From: Chloroflexota bacterium
Lineage (GTDB): Bacteria > Chloroflexota > Anaerolineae > B4-G1
Reading direction: 5' to 3'
Assembly (NCBI GenBank): GCA_024232355.1
Contig: JAAEPW010000951.1
Coordinates: 1-35,756 of the forward strand
DNA: 35,756 nucleotides
The notes under the pieces are model-generated. The model was not told the origin of the DNA, did no database searches, and saw nothing but the letters and a program-made list of their open reading frames with translations. This document shows, piece after piece, positions 24,970 through 32,308 of this stretch. The translations under genes were made by a program, and so were the position numbers. The stretch's first letter is position 1. The number at the start of each line of letters is the position of its first letter.

Positions 24970-25152
24970 ATGGCAAAATGTGAAGTCTGTGGCAAGAGTC
25001 CTCAATTTGGGCACAACGTCAGCCACTCAAAGAAAGCAACTAATCGACAGTTCAAGCCCAATGTTCAGCGTATGCGAGTGGAAAAGGATGGCAAGACGCG
25101 CCGGATGCATATTTGCACTCGCTGCCTACGAACATTGAACAGAAATCGTTAA
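24970..25152 (+). CDS. rpmB: 50S ribosomal protein L28
   Basis: 60 residues. MAKCEVCGKSPQFGHNVSHS is the L28 signature. A first CxxC (CEVC) and a second (CTRC) make it the zinc-binding form. KATNRQFKPNVQRMRV is typical of the family. AGGTG precedes the ATG at 24970; the in-frame ATG at 24925 lies inside the -10 region and is not used. Monocistronic, with a terminator 45 bp downstream. Confidence 0.97.
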   Translation: MAKCEVCGKSPQFGHNVSHSKKATNRQFKPNVQRMRVEKDGKTRRMHICTRCLRTLNRNR

Positions 25153-25196
25153 TCCCTCCTCATACTCTCTATGCTGACAAGAGTGCCGCTCTAATG

Positions 25197-25225
25197 GCCC
25201 CCACAATATAGGGGGCTTGTTTTTG
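25197..25225 (+). terminator. Rho-independent terminator of rpmB
   Basis: A 6-bp GCCCCC/GGGGGC stem with an 8-nt loop, followed by TTGTTTTTG. On the opposite strand there is no T-run, so it serves rpmB rather than rpe. Confidence 0.85.
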
Positions 25226-25245
25226 CACCTTTGATAAAAATCGTC

Positions 25246-25932
25246 CTAGACCCGTACCTGCTGCCCTCTATGGGCTGCTTCTCGGATTGCCTCGACCGCT
25301 GCGGTAACTCCCTCTGTCGCACCAAAGACCGCTGTCCCACTCACCAATACTGTCGCTCCGGCAGCCACCACTCGTTCCGCCGTTTGCGGTCCGATGCCGC
25401 CGTCCACCTCCAACTCGGCCTCACTCCCGGCACTATCCAACATGTTTCGCACCTGCTCAATTTTGCGCAGTGTGTGTTCGATAAACGCCTGTCCCCCAAA
25501 ACCTGGATTTACGGTCATCACCAGCACCAAATCCACATCGTGCAGCACCTCACCAATGGCAACCGCCGGTGTAGCCGGGTTCAAAGTGACACCGGGGCGC
25601 AAACCCAAATCTCGAATTTGTTGTAGCACGCGGTGCAAATGTGGCGTGGCCTCAACGTGAACGGTGAGACCATCAGCCCCAGCATCGGCAAAGGCGGGTA
25701 CGTAGCGCGTCGGGTCACTGATCATCAGATGTACGTCGAGCGGCAGATGCGTAATACGCCGCAAGGCACGTACAACCGGAGGACCAACGGTGATATTTGG
25801 TACAAAATAGCCATCCATCACATCCACGTGGATATAGTCGGCACCGGCAGCCTCGGCACTTGAGATCGCCTCGCGCAGGCAGGAAAAGTCGGCGGCAAGT
25901 ATAGAGGGAGCAATTTTAATCGGCTTGGTCAT
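25246..25932 (-). CDS. rpe: Ribulose-phosphate 3-epimerase
   Basis: 228 residues, a TIM barrel of normal length. IAPSILAADFSCL at the start (Ser and Asp of the active site), HVDVMDGYFVPNITVGP with the catalytic Asp and metal His, LDVHLMISDP, MTVNPGFGGQAFI and EVDGGIGPQTA with the second catalytic Asp. It interconverts ribulose-5-phosphate and xylulose-5-phosphate in the pentose phosphate pathway. I use the ATG at 25932 rather than the TTG at 25935. It lies 44 bp downstream of rlmN, probably in one transcript. Confidence 0.96.
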   Translation of the reverse strand: MTKPIKIAPSILAADFSCLREAISSAEAAGADYIHVDVMDGYFVPNITVGPPVVRALRRITHLPLDVHLMISDPTRYVPAFADAGADGLTVHVEATPHLHRVLQQIRDLGLRPGVTLNPATPAVAIGEVLHDVDLVLVMTVNPGFGGQAFIEHTLRKIEQVRNMLDSAGSEAELEVDGGIGPQTAERVVAAGATVLVSGTAVFGATEGVTAAVEAIREAAHRGQQVRV

Positions 25933-25976
25933 CAACTAGATAATACAACGAGTTGAAAGATTTGGCAACTGGTTGT

Positions 25977-27029
25977 TCACTTGCGTCCTTTATTACGTTG
26001 CCTCAACTGACCACAACCAGCCCGGATGTTAACTCCTCGTCGCACCCTGACCGTGTAAGGAGTGTGATAACGTTCCAGAACAGCCGTAAAATCAGCCAGT
26101 GTAGATTGGGAGGATGGTCGCCCTGCATAACTCGATGTAGGGTTGAGGGAAATAAGATTGACGTGGGCCGTAATCCCTGCGAGTCGAGTGATCAACGCCT
26201 CGGCCTGATCCGGAGTATCGTTCACACCCTTGATGAGGGCCCATTCAAAACTGATCCGCCGCCGAGTGCGCTTGATGTAATGATGACAAGCTTCAAAGAG
26301 GGCGTCGAGTCCATAACGGCGGTTAATGGGGACGAGTTGATCGCGCAACTGGTCTGTGGCGGCATGCAAGGAAACGGCAAGAGTGATTTGGAGGTCCTCG
26401 TTCGACAATCGCTCGATACCCGGTACCACCCCCACGGTAGAAAGCGTAATGCGCCGCTGACCCAGGTTAAAACCCTGCGGATGGATCAGGCAACGGATGG
26501 CGGCCAAAGACGCATCATAATTGAGCAGTGGTTCCCCCATTCCCATCAGTACAACGTTGGTCAGGCGCTCTCCCTCCACCTCGTTGTGGAGAATGCGGGC
26601 AAAGTGGAGAACCTGAGCAACGATTTCACCACTGGTGAGGTGGCGGTGAAAGCCCATCTGACCGGAGGCACAAAAGGTGCAACCCACGGCGCAACCCACC
26701 TGAGTAGAAATACAGACTGTACGGCGGCGCTCGTATCGCATCAATACCGCTTCAACCGTCTCATCATCCTTCAGACAAAGCAAATCCTTGCGTGTTTCAC
26801 CATTAGGCGATTGAATCATCTCTGCCACTTGCGGCACGCCGACAATCATCTTTTTTACCAAGCGCTCACGCAACGATTTGGGCAGGTTGGTCATCTGGTC
26901 AAAATCGGTCGCCAGGTGGACATAAGCCCATTCCCACAATTGGCGAGCGCGATAAGCGGGCTCCCCCCAATTCTGAAAAAGAGTTTGTAGAGAGGAAAAA
27001 CTGAGATCGTAAAAAAGTTTAGGTTTCAT
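25977..27029 (-). CDS. rlmN: Dual-specificity 23S rRNA/tRNA adenine C2-methyltransferase RlmN
   Basis: 350 residues. The radical-SAM cluster cysteines are C113, C117 and C120 in GCAVGCTFC; GMGEPLLNYD is the SAM-binding segment. The methyl-carrying Cys is in the C-terminal AGCGQLR (C339). The other essential Cys lies in the radical core, and the N-terminal helical domain (PAYRARQLWEWAY) is intact. It methylates A2503 of 23S rRNA and A37 of some tRNAs. Start ATG at 27029, about 18 nt after the predicted transcription start. Confidence 0.96.
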   Translation of the reverse strand: MKPKLFYDLSFSSLQTLFQNWGEPAYRARQLWEWAYVHLATDFDQMTNLPKSLRERLVKKMIVGVPQVAEMIQSPNGETRKDLLCLKDDETVEAVLMRYERRRTVCISTQVGCAVGCTFCASGQMGFHRHLTSGEIVAQVLHFARILHNEVEGERLTNVVLMGMGEPLLNYDASLAAIRCLIHPQGFNLGQRRITLSTVGVVPGIERLSNEDLQITLAVSLHAATDQLRDQLVPINRRYGLDALFEACHHYIKRTRRRISFEWALIKGVNDTPDQAEALITRLAGITAHVNLISLNPTSSYAGRPSSQSTLADFTAVLERYHTPYTVRVRRGVNIRAGCGQLRQRNKGRK

Positions 27030-27053
27030 CGCTAGTAATCAGCACATAACTTC

Positions 27054-27081
27054 CGTATAGTAAACGTAGGGTTAGCGTCAA
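27054..27081 (-). promoter_or_regulatory. Promoter of rlmN
   Basis: On the minus strand TTGACG (27081-27076), a 16-bp spacer and TATACG (27059-27054). The start is predicted near 27047, leaving a leader of about 18 nt. Confidence 0.55.
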
Positions 27082-27113
27082 GTTTATAGAGTAGAATGTG
27101 GTATTATATTTAC

Positions 27114-27223
27114 AGAGTTAGGTGCGTTTCATTTTTTTCCTCCTTTTGGTGAGGGCCGGGGTAGGCGACCCCGGCTCTCATTACGTTATGTAAGGGCTGG
27201 TGATTATAATCCACCAGCCCTTT
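27114..27223 (+). ncRNA. Candidate small RNA with a C/U-rich anti-Shine-Dalgarno stretch
   Basis: The 260-bp gap between rlmN and the cyclase holds no gene. On the plus strand an extended -10 (TGG-TATTAT, 27099-27107) could start an RNA near 27114. It would run through CATTTTTTTCCTCCTTTT (27130-27147, complementary to Shine-Dalgarno sequences), a 12-bp GC hairpin (27151-27162 with 27168-27179, one mismatch), and an 11-bp hairpin (27192-27202 with 27212-27222) followed by TTTCTG. The -35 is poor. The two hairpins could instead terminate the cyclase transcript on the other strand. Confidence 0.3.
27192..27222. terminator. Hairpin between cyclase gene and rlmN (terminator)
   Basis: A perfect 11-bp stem, AAGGGCTGGTG with its complement, and a 9-nt AT-only loop plus one C. 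It lies 68 bp past the cyclase stop. T-runs are weak on both sides (TTTCTG on plus, TTACAT on minus), so direction is uncertain. Confidence 0.55.
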
Positions 27224-27289
27224 CTGTATACTGCCGAATTCGCAAGCCAGGAATCGTTCAGCAACGACTGTTTGTTTTCAATGCAACGC

Positions 27290-28297
27290 CTAGTTTGTTT
27301 GTAATCCCAACACTTCAATCACCAAGTCGGGCTTGCTGTGACCTTTGAGATGTACGAGGCCCAACTCTTGCCCAACAATGTGTTCCTCTACCCGTTCATA
27401 GGAAGGCCCGCTCAGAAGAATCTGACCAGGCCGTGCATGTGATTGAAGAAGATAAGCCAGATTTACAATGTCGCCAATGGCCGTATAGTTGTAGAGCTTG
27501 GTGGATCCAATATTGCCGACGACCGCATGCCCAGCGGCAATCCCGATACCAAAATGAAGTCGTTCGTTTGGAGGTATCTGGGCATGCATCTCGGCAATGG
27601 CTCTCTGGATGGCCAACGCCGTTCGTACTGCACGCAACGTGTGGTCAGGTTGGGGTTGCGGCGCGTTAAATATAGCCATCATACAATCCCCCATAAACTT
27701 GTCCAACGTCCCTTCTTCCGCCATCACAGCCGCAGCCGCCCGTGTCAGGTGCCGGTTGAGCATTTCAATCTGAAACTCGGGCTCGACCTTTTCGCCAAAA
27801 GACACAAACCCCCGCACATCCGCAAAGAGAACGGTGACGTTCTTTCGCACACCACCCAACCGCGCACTGGTTGGATCAGAAAGCACCTGCTCGACCACAC
27901 ACGGTGCCACGTGACGCTCAAAAGCCGCGCGTACATGTTGCACTTTTCGTTCTAATTGACGCTGTTTTGTCAAATCATCCAGAACAATTGCGACACCCGC
28001 AGCATGGCCATTGTTTCTCAACGGGCTGATGTGCAAGCGTAAGAAAACCTGACCCCTGTGGGGCAGATCGAGTTCCAACTCGTGTTCTGTGGCTTGCTCG
28101 CGTTGTTGTCTAACAGTATTAACCAACGGGACGAGCACTTGTCCCAGCCCAGGCAATGCCTCGACATAAGACCGCCCCCTGGCCTCTTCTTCCTTTACAG
28201 TCAAGATGTGTTCAGCCGCTTGGTTCAAACCGATCACTGTATCTTGGGCATCGGTAGTAATGACGCCACTGGCAATATTAGCAAAAATCTGATTCAT
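27290..28297 (-). CDS. PAS domain-class III adenylate/guanylate cyclase
   Basis: 335 residues. An N-terminal PAS domain (MNQIFANIASGVITTDAQDTV to about 115) is joined by a helix (QRQLERKVQHVRAAFERHV) to a class III cyclase domain. The metal-binding Asp residues are present (VTVLFADVRGF and FMGDCMMAIF), as is the purine-selecting Lys (DKFMGD) and Asp (YTAIGD). The transition-state pair is damaged: the family's N-L-A-x-R reads NLAYL here, so Asn remains but Arg is Leu. The enzyme may be weak, work as a heterodimer, or act as a sensor only. I chose ATG 28297, with GGCGGGG upstream, because the upstream ATG at 28333 lies inside the predicted -10. Confidence 0.87.
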   Translation of the reverse strand: MNQIFANIASGVITTDAQDTVIGLNQAAEHILTVKEEEARGRSYVEALPGLGQVLVPLVNTVRQQREQATEHELELDLPHRGQVFLRLHISPLRNNGHAAGVAIVLDDLTKQRQLERKVQHVRAAFERHVAPCVVEQVLSDPTSARLGGVRKNVTVLFADVRGFVSFGEKVEPEFQIEMLNRHLTRAAAAVMAEEGTLDKFMGDCMMAIFNAPQPQPDHTLRAVRTALAIQRAIAEMHAQIPPNERLHFGIGIAAGHAVVGNIGSTKLYNYTAIGDIVNLAYLLQSHARPGQILLSGPSYERVEEHIVGQELGLVHLKGHSKPDLVIEVLGLQTN

Positions 28298-28331
28298 ATT
28301 TTCGTTCCCCGCCTTAACATTCATAGCCAGC

Positions 28332-28340
28332 ATTATACCA
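28332..28340 (-). promoter_or_regulatory. Extended -10 promoter of the cyclase gene
   Basis: On the minus strand TGG-TATAAT (28340-28332) is a perfect -10 with the TGn extension; no good -35 is present. Start predicted near 28325, which rules out the longest reading frame of the cyclase gene as its true start. Confidence 0.55.
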
Positions 28341-28518
28341 TAATTTTATAGAACTACTCAGCCGCCTTTGTCAGATCAGTAAATTCCGCAACCCGGTGAC
28401 TTTTGGGTTGCTATATAACCGTATGCGCAAGAAATAAAACACGGAAAAACACAAATAGACACGCAATAATCAAGAAAACCGGAAATCTATATCATATTAC
28501 GTGAAACGACACACCATT

Positions 28519-28546
28519 TTGACTTGAGAGCAAATCCGAATATACT
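28519..28546 (+). promoter_or_regulatory. Promoter of the hydantoin-utilisation operon
   Basis: TTGACT (28519-28524), a 16-bp spacer and TATACT (28541-28546); start predicted near 28553, followed by GGAGGT and the cupin ATG. It is divergent from the cyclase promoter. A GCAACCC/GGGTTGC hairpin (28388-28411) lies between them; no clear operator is visible. Confidence 0.65.
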
Positions 28547-28587
28547 GATGACATATTAGCGCAACCATATCTAAATTGGAGGTCGAA

Positions 28588-28917
28588 ATGGAATACTTTT
28601 GTGATTTGGAAAATAGGGAAGCGAAAGATATCGTTCCCGGCGTGCAGATTCGCACCTTTTGGGGCAACGAGATGTTATTGTCCATCGTCGATTTTTTTCC
28701 CAACTCGGTTGTACCCGCCCATAGTCATCCTCACGAACAAGCCGGTACCGTTATCTCTGGCACGTTCGAGTTGACCATCGGTGGGGAGGCACGCTGGATC
28801 GAGCAAGGAGACACGTATATCATTCCTGGCGGTGTCGAGCATAGTGGCAAGACCGGCGATGCTCATGCCAAAGTCTTGGATGTATTTAGCCCCGTTCGCG
28901 AGGACTATCAGTACTGA
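28588..28917 (+). CDS. Small single-domain cupin
   Basis: 109 residues. Cupin motif 1 is PAHSHPHEQAGTVISGTFEL, with His45, His47 and Gln51 as probable metal ligands; motif 2 is IPGGVEHSG with His85. Small cupins of this type act as isomerases, dioxygenases or metabolite sensors, and the substrate cannot be read from sequence. GGAGGT stands before the ATG at 28588. It is first in an operon of hydantoin and N-carbamoyl amino acid enzymes (racemase starts one base after its stop), so it probably handles an intermediate of that pathway or helps regulate it. Confidence 0.85.
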   Translation: MEYFCDLENREAKDIVPGVQIRTFWGNEMLLSIVDFFPNSVVPAHSHPHEQAGTVISGTFELTIGGEARWIEQGDTYIIPGGVEHSGKTGDAHAKVLDVFSPVREDYQY

Positions 28918-28918
28918 T

Positions 28919-29605
28919 ATGAAAATATTGCTGATCAACCCCAACAGCGATCCCGAAATGACGTCCGTGATCCAAACCGCTGCCGATGATTTTGCGAATG
29001 GCGATTTTGAGGTAATTTGCAGACCAACGCCCAGTGCACCAAAGTTCATCGACTCTTATATGGACGAGATCGATACGGCCGCGGGGATGGTCCAGTTGCT
29101 CAAACAACACGAGGACGCGTTTGACGGATTCGTCATCGCTTGCCAGGATGATCCCAACCTCGACGCGATGAAGGAAATGACGGACAAACCTGTCGTGGGC
29201 ATCGCCGAGGCTTCGATGAAAATCGCCTCGATGCTGGGGCATAAATTCTCCATCGTCTCAACTTCCAGGACGTCCATACCCAATCACGAGGTCCAGGCAA
29301 GAAAATACCACCTCCAGGATGCGTTGGCTTCGGTCCGAGCGCCAGGAGACGACATGGCCGGGTGCAGCGACGAGGAAAAGTACATGTGGGCCGCGCAGAC
29401 AGCCGTCCAAGAGGATATGGCCGAGGTGATCGTGTTGGGCTGTGCTGGGATGGCGGATCTGGCTAGGCGAATGAGTGAACAGCTTGGCGTCCCGGTGTTG
29501 GACGGCGTCGTGTGTGGGTTGACCATCGTGACAGGTTTGGTCCGGGCTGGCTTTTCCACCAGCAAGATCGGGCGATACCGTCCGCGACCGTCGAAGGCAG
29601 GTTAA
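28919..29605 (+). CDS. Asp/Glu/hydantoin racemase
   Basis: 228 residues. MKILLINPNSDPEMT is the family start (NPN-S). Two catalytic cysteines are present: C75 in VIACQDDPNLDAMKE and C175 in VIVLGCAGMADLARRM, the positions of C76 and C181 in characterised hydantoin racemases. The two Cys act as acid and base to invert the C5 centre of 5-substituted hydantoins. Start ATG 28919 lies one base after the cupin stop; a longer frame from 28781 overlaps the cupin gene and is rejected. Next to a hydantoinase and a carbamoylase, hydantoin is a more likely substrate than Asp or Glu. Confidence 0.88.
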   Translation: MKILLINPNSDPEMTSVIQTAADDFANGDFEVICRPTPSAPKFIDSYMDEIDTAAGMVQLLKQHEDAFDGFVIACQDDPNLDAMKEMTDKPVVGIAEASMKIASMLGHKFSIVSTSRTSIPNHEVQARKYHLQDALASVRAPGDDMAGCSDEEKYMWAAQTAVQEDMAEVIVLGCAGMADLARRMSEQLGVPVLDGVVCGLTIVTGLVRAGFSTSKIGRYRPRPSKAG

Positions 29606-29608
29606 CAG

Positions 29609-30847
29609 ATGACTGACTACTCGACGCTCCGCATTGATCCCGACCGCTTTTTGGCACGCTTTGAGGCGCTGGCGAAAATTGGGGCCACGCCCGGCGGCGG
29701 CGTCCATCGTCCGGCGTTCAGCGACGCGCATCTCAGTGCCCGGCGCTGGTTTCTCGAACAAGCAGAGCAAATTGGCCTGGAAACCCAAGTGGATGGTGCT
29801 GGCAATCACTCGGCGATCTTGCGCTGCGGTCCGCCCGATGGTCGGACCCTGCTCCTGGGGTCTCACCTGGATTCCGTTCCGTACGGTGGGCGTTTTGACG
29901 GACCCTTGGGCGTGCTTGCTGCCCTGGAGGTGATCCAGATGGTGCAAGAGCAAGGGATCAGGCTGAACACTCACCTGGAGGTGATCGATTTCACCGACGA
30001 AGAGGGGTATCTGATGGGCCTGATGGGCAGCCAGGCGTTGGCCGGGTTGCTTCAGGAGGAGCACTTGCAACACCCCGATTGCGACCGGGACGAGTTCGAG
30101 CGGATACTCGGCTACGTCGGGTTGAGCGATGGCACCATACTCTCCGCGGCCCGAGATTCCACAGAGATCGCCGGGTATCTAGAGCTCCACATCGAGCAAG
30201 GGACGCGACTGATCGAAATGGGCGCGCAGATCGGCGTCGTGACGGGTATCGTCGGCATCCGGTGCTTTAGGGTAAAGTTCATCGGGCGGGCTGATCATTC
30301 TGGAACGACGCCGATGGACAGACGATTAGACGCGGCTCAGGGCGCTTGCGCATTCAGTCTGGCAGCCAGAGAGATAGTGATGGCGGATTTTTCGGGATGC
30401 GTGACCAACGTCGGGAATATGAAATTTGAGCCGGGGGCCTCGAATATCGTCCCAGAGGTGGTGACGGTCGCACTCGAGTTCCGATCAGGCGATGAGGCTA
30501 TGCTCGACGCAATGCAAGCTGCCTTGCTGGAACGCGCTTTGGCAAAAGCGCAGCGCTTTGGCCTCGAACTGGAAACAGAGGCTTTTGAGAACGTCGTTCC
30601 CGCCCACACGGACGAAAGATTTCGGCAGACGCTGTCCGGTGCATGCCAAACGCTTGGCCTGGAGCACGCGTTAATGTCGTCGGGAGCGGGCCACGACGCT
30701 CAATCCCTAGCCCACATCTGCCCGATCGGAATGGTTTTCGTGCCCTCGGTGAGCGGCTTTAGCCACTCGTCGCGAGAGTTTACACAGTGGGAGGATTGCG
30801 TGAACGGCGCGAATGTGCTGTTACAGACCGTGTTGACCATTCTCTAA
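29609..30847 (+). CDS. N-carbamoyl-L-amino acid hydrolase / allantoate amidohydrolase-type M20 enzyme
   Basis: 412 residues, normal for the family. Metal and substrate motifs: GSHLDSV (His86, Asp88), GGRFDGPLGV (Asp97), FTDEEG (Glu131, Glu132), LELHIEQG (His194) and the C-terminal GAGHDAQ and GFSHSSREF. The lid domain (about 210-325) carries DHSGTTPM. These di-metal enzymes hydrolyse N-carbamoyl amino acids, allantoate or beta-ureidopropionate. With a hydantoinase beside it, an N-carbamoyl-L-amino acid is the best guess. It starts 3 bp after the racemase. Confidence 0.92.
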   Translation: MTDYSTLRIDPDRFLARFEALAKIGATPGGGVHRPAFSDAHLSARRWFLEQAEQIGLETQVDGAGNHSAILRCGPPDGRTLLLGSHLDSVPYGGRFDGPLGVLAALEVIQMVQEQGIRLNTHLEVIDFTDEEGYLMGLMGSQALAGLLQEEHLQHPDCDRDEFERILGYVGLSDGTILSAARDSTEIAGYLELHIEQGTRLIEMGAQIGVVTGIVGIRCFRVKFIGRADHSGTTPMDRRLDAAQGACAFSLAAREIVMADFSGCVTNVGNMKFEPGASNIVPEVVTVALEFRSGDEAMLDAMQAALLERALAKAQRFGLELETEAFENVVPAHTDERFRQTLSGACQTLGLEHALMSSGAGHDAQSLAHICPIGMVFVPSVSGFSHSSREFTQWEDCVNGANVLLQTVLTIL

Positions 30848-30868
30848 TCTCTCGCAAGGAAAATCAAC

Positions 30869-32269
30869 ATGACAAAACCAGACAACATACTCATCAAAGG
30901 TGGAACGGTTGTCCTTGGTCAAACGGTGTCCCCGCAAGATGTGCTCATCCAAGGCGAACGGATCGCTGCCATCGGCAACCTTTCCGATTGCAAGGCTGAC
31001 GTTGAAATAGACGCATCGGGCCTGCTGGTGCTGCCCGGCGCTATCGACACCCACGTCCATCTGAACGACTCTTTTATGGGCACGGTCAGTGTGCACGATT
31101 ACTATTCTGGCACGCGGGCCGCCGCCTACGGAGGCGTGACGACGATCATCGACTTTTGCAACCAGGTCCCCGGAGGTTCCTTGCTCCGGTGCATCAGCGA
31201 CAAAAAAACCGAGGCCGAGGGGATGGCCCTGGTCGATTGGGGCGTCCATCCGGTGATCACCAATCTGATGCCCCAGACGCTGGCCGAGATCTCGCAGGTG
31301 GTCGAGTTGGGCGCGCCGACCATCAAGTGTTACATGACCTATCGTGAGGATGGGTTGATGATGGAGATCGACGACTTGAAGCAGATACTCGGTGCTCTGC
31401 GCGAATCTGGCGGTATGTTGATGGTGCATGCCGAGGACAATGACATGATCGAGGCCAACATCCCCCGCCTGATCTCGGAAGGCAAGACCCAGGCGCATTA
31501 CCACGCGGTCAGCAAACCGCCGGAGGTCGAGGACAAGGCCATCCGTGACTGCATCGACGTGGTGCGCGAGGTCGGTGGTCGATTGTTCGTCGTTCATTTG
31601 GCCAGCGCCAACGGGATAGAGATGATCGCCCGCGCCCGCGCCGAGGGGTTGGACGTCGCCGCCGAGACTTGCATTCACTATCTCGTCTTTACCGACGAGA
31701 TTCTCAAGCGGGACGATGGCATCAAGTGGATCTGCTCGCCGCCGCTCAGGAACCAAGCGATTCAGGATCGATTGTGGGATGGCTTGCGAGATGGTCGCAT
31801 CGCACTCGTGACCACCGACGATGCTGCCTTTTCGTGGGAGGCCAAACTGTACGGCGCTGATCGCTTTGATATCTGCCCGAATGGACTGCCAGGCGTTGAG
31901 GTCCGCCTCAGTTTGCTCTATTCGGAAGGCGTCGCCAAAGGCCGCATCTCGCTGCCCCGCCTCGTCGAATTGGTCGCGACGGCACCCGCTCGCTTGTTTG
32001 GCCTGGCTCCCCAAAAAGGCAGTCTGACCCCCGGCGCTGATGCCGACATTGTCCTTTTCGATCCGGCGGAAAAGTGGATAATGGCACAGGAAACGCTCCA
32101 CATGGCCGCCGATTGGTCCGGTTACGACGGGATCGAGGTGACGGGCAGAGTCAAAAAGGTCTTTTCCCGGGGCGAACTGATCATCGACGGCGAACAATGT
32201 CTGGCCGAAAAGGGTCGGGGACGCTACTTGCATCGTAAACTTGATCCAGACATTCGCCTCTCGATTTGA
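30869..32269 (+). CDS. Dihydropyrimidinase / hydantoinase
   Basis: 466 residues, cyclic amidohydrolase. Metal ligands: His62 and His64 (DTHVHL), Lys153 to be carbamylated (TIKCYMTY), His187 (MVHAED), His243 (VVHLAS) and Asp317 (TTDDAAF). In most D-hydantoinases the Asp is followed by His (S-D-H); here it is Asp-Asp, so the substrate side of the pocket may differ. It opens the hydantoin or dihydropyrimidine ring to an N-carbamoyl (ureido) acid. AAGGA precedes the ATG at 30869. Confidence 0.92.
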   Translation: MTKPDNILIKGGTVVLGQTVSPQDVLIQGERIAAIGNLSDCKADVEIDASGLLVLPGAIDTHVHLNDSFMGTVSVHDYYSGTRAAAYGGVTTIIDFCNQVPGGSLLRCISDKKTEAEGMALVDWGVHPVITNLMPQTLAEISQVVELGAPTIKCYMTYREDGLMMEIDDLKQILGALRESGGMLMVHAEDNDMIEANIPRLISEGKTQAHYHAVSKPPEVEDKAIRDCIDVVREVGGRLFVVHLASANGIEMIARARAEGLDVAAETCIHYLVFTDEILKRDDGIKWICSPPLRNQAIQDRLWDGLRDGRIALVTTDDAAFSWEAKLYGADRFDICPNGLPGVEVRLSLLYSEGVAKGRISLPRLVELVATAPARLFGLAPQKGSLTPGADADIVLFDPAEKWIMAQETLHMAADWSGYDGIEVTGRVKKVFSRGELIIDGEQCLAEKGRGRYLHRKLDPDIRLSI

Positions 32270-32308
32270 TTTACCGTCGGACAGTTTTCTTTTTCAATGG
32301 AGGTACAT

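Noticed and set aside
25953..26990. 345-codon plus-strand frame opposite rlmN
   Set aside because: Shadow of rlmN, which has all its radical-SAM motifs.
27118..27146. Four-codon leader peptide (MKRT) with a strong Shine-Dalgarno on the minus strand, upstream of rlmN
   Set aside because: The rlmN promoter lies downstream of it, so it would not be on the rlmN mRNA; the signal is as well explained by a C/U-rich tract on the plus strand.
29258..30073. 271-codon minus-strand frame opposite the racemase and carbamoylase genes
   Set aside because: Spans two clearly coding plus-strand genes with intact catalytic motifs; no start signal.
30821..32233. 470-codon minus-strand frame opposite the hydantoinase gene
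   Set aside because: Exact shadow of a conserved enzyme; low-complexity His/Asp/Gln-rich translation.
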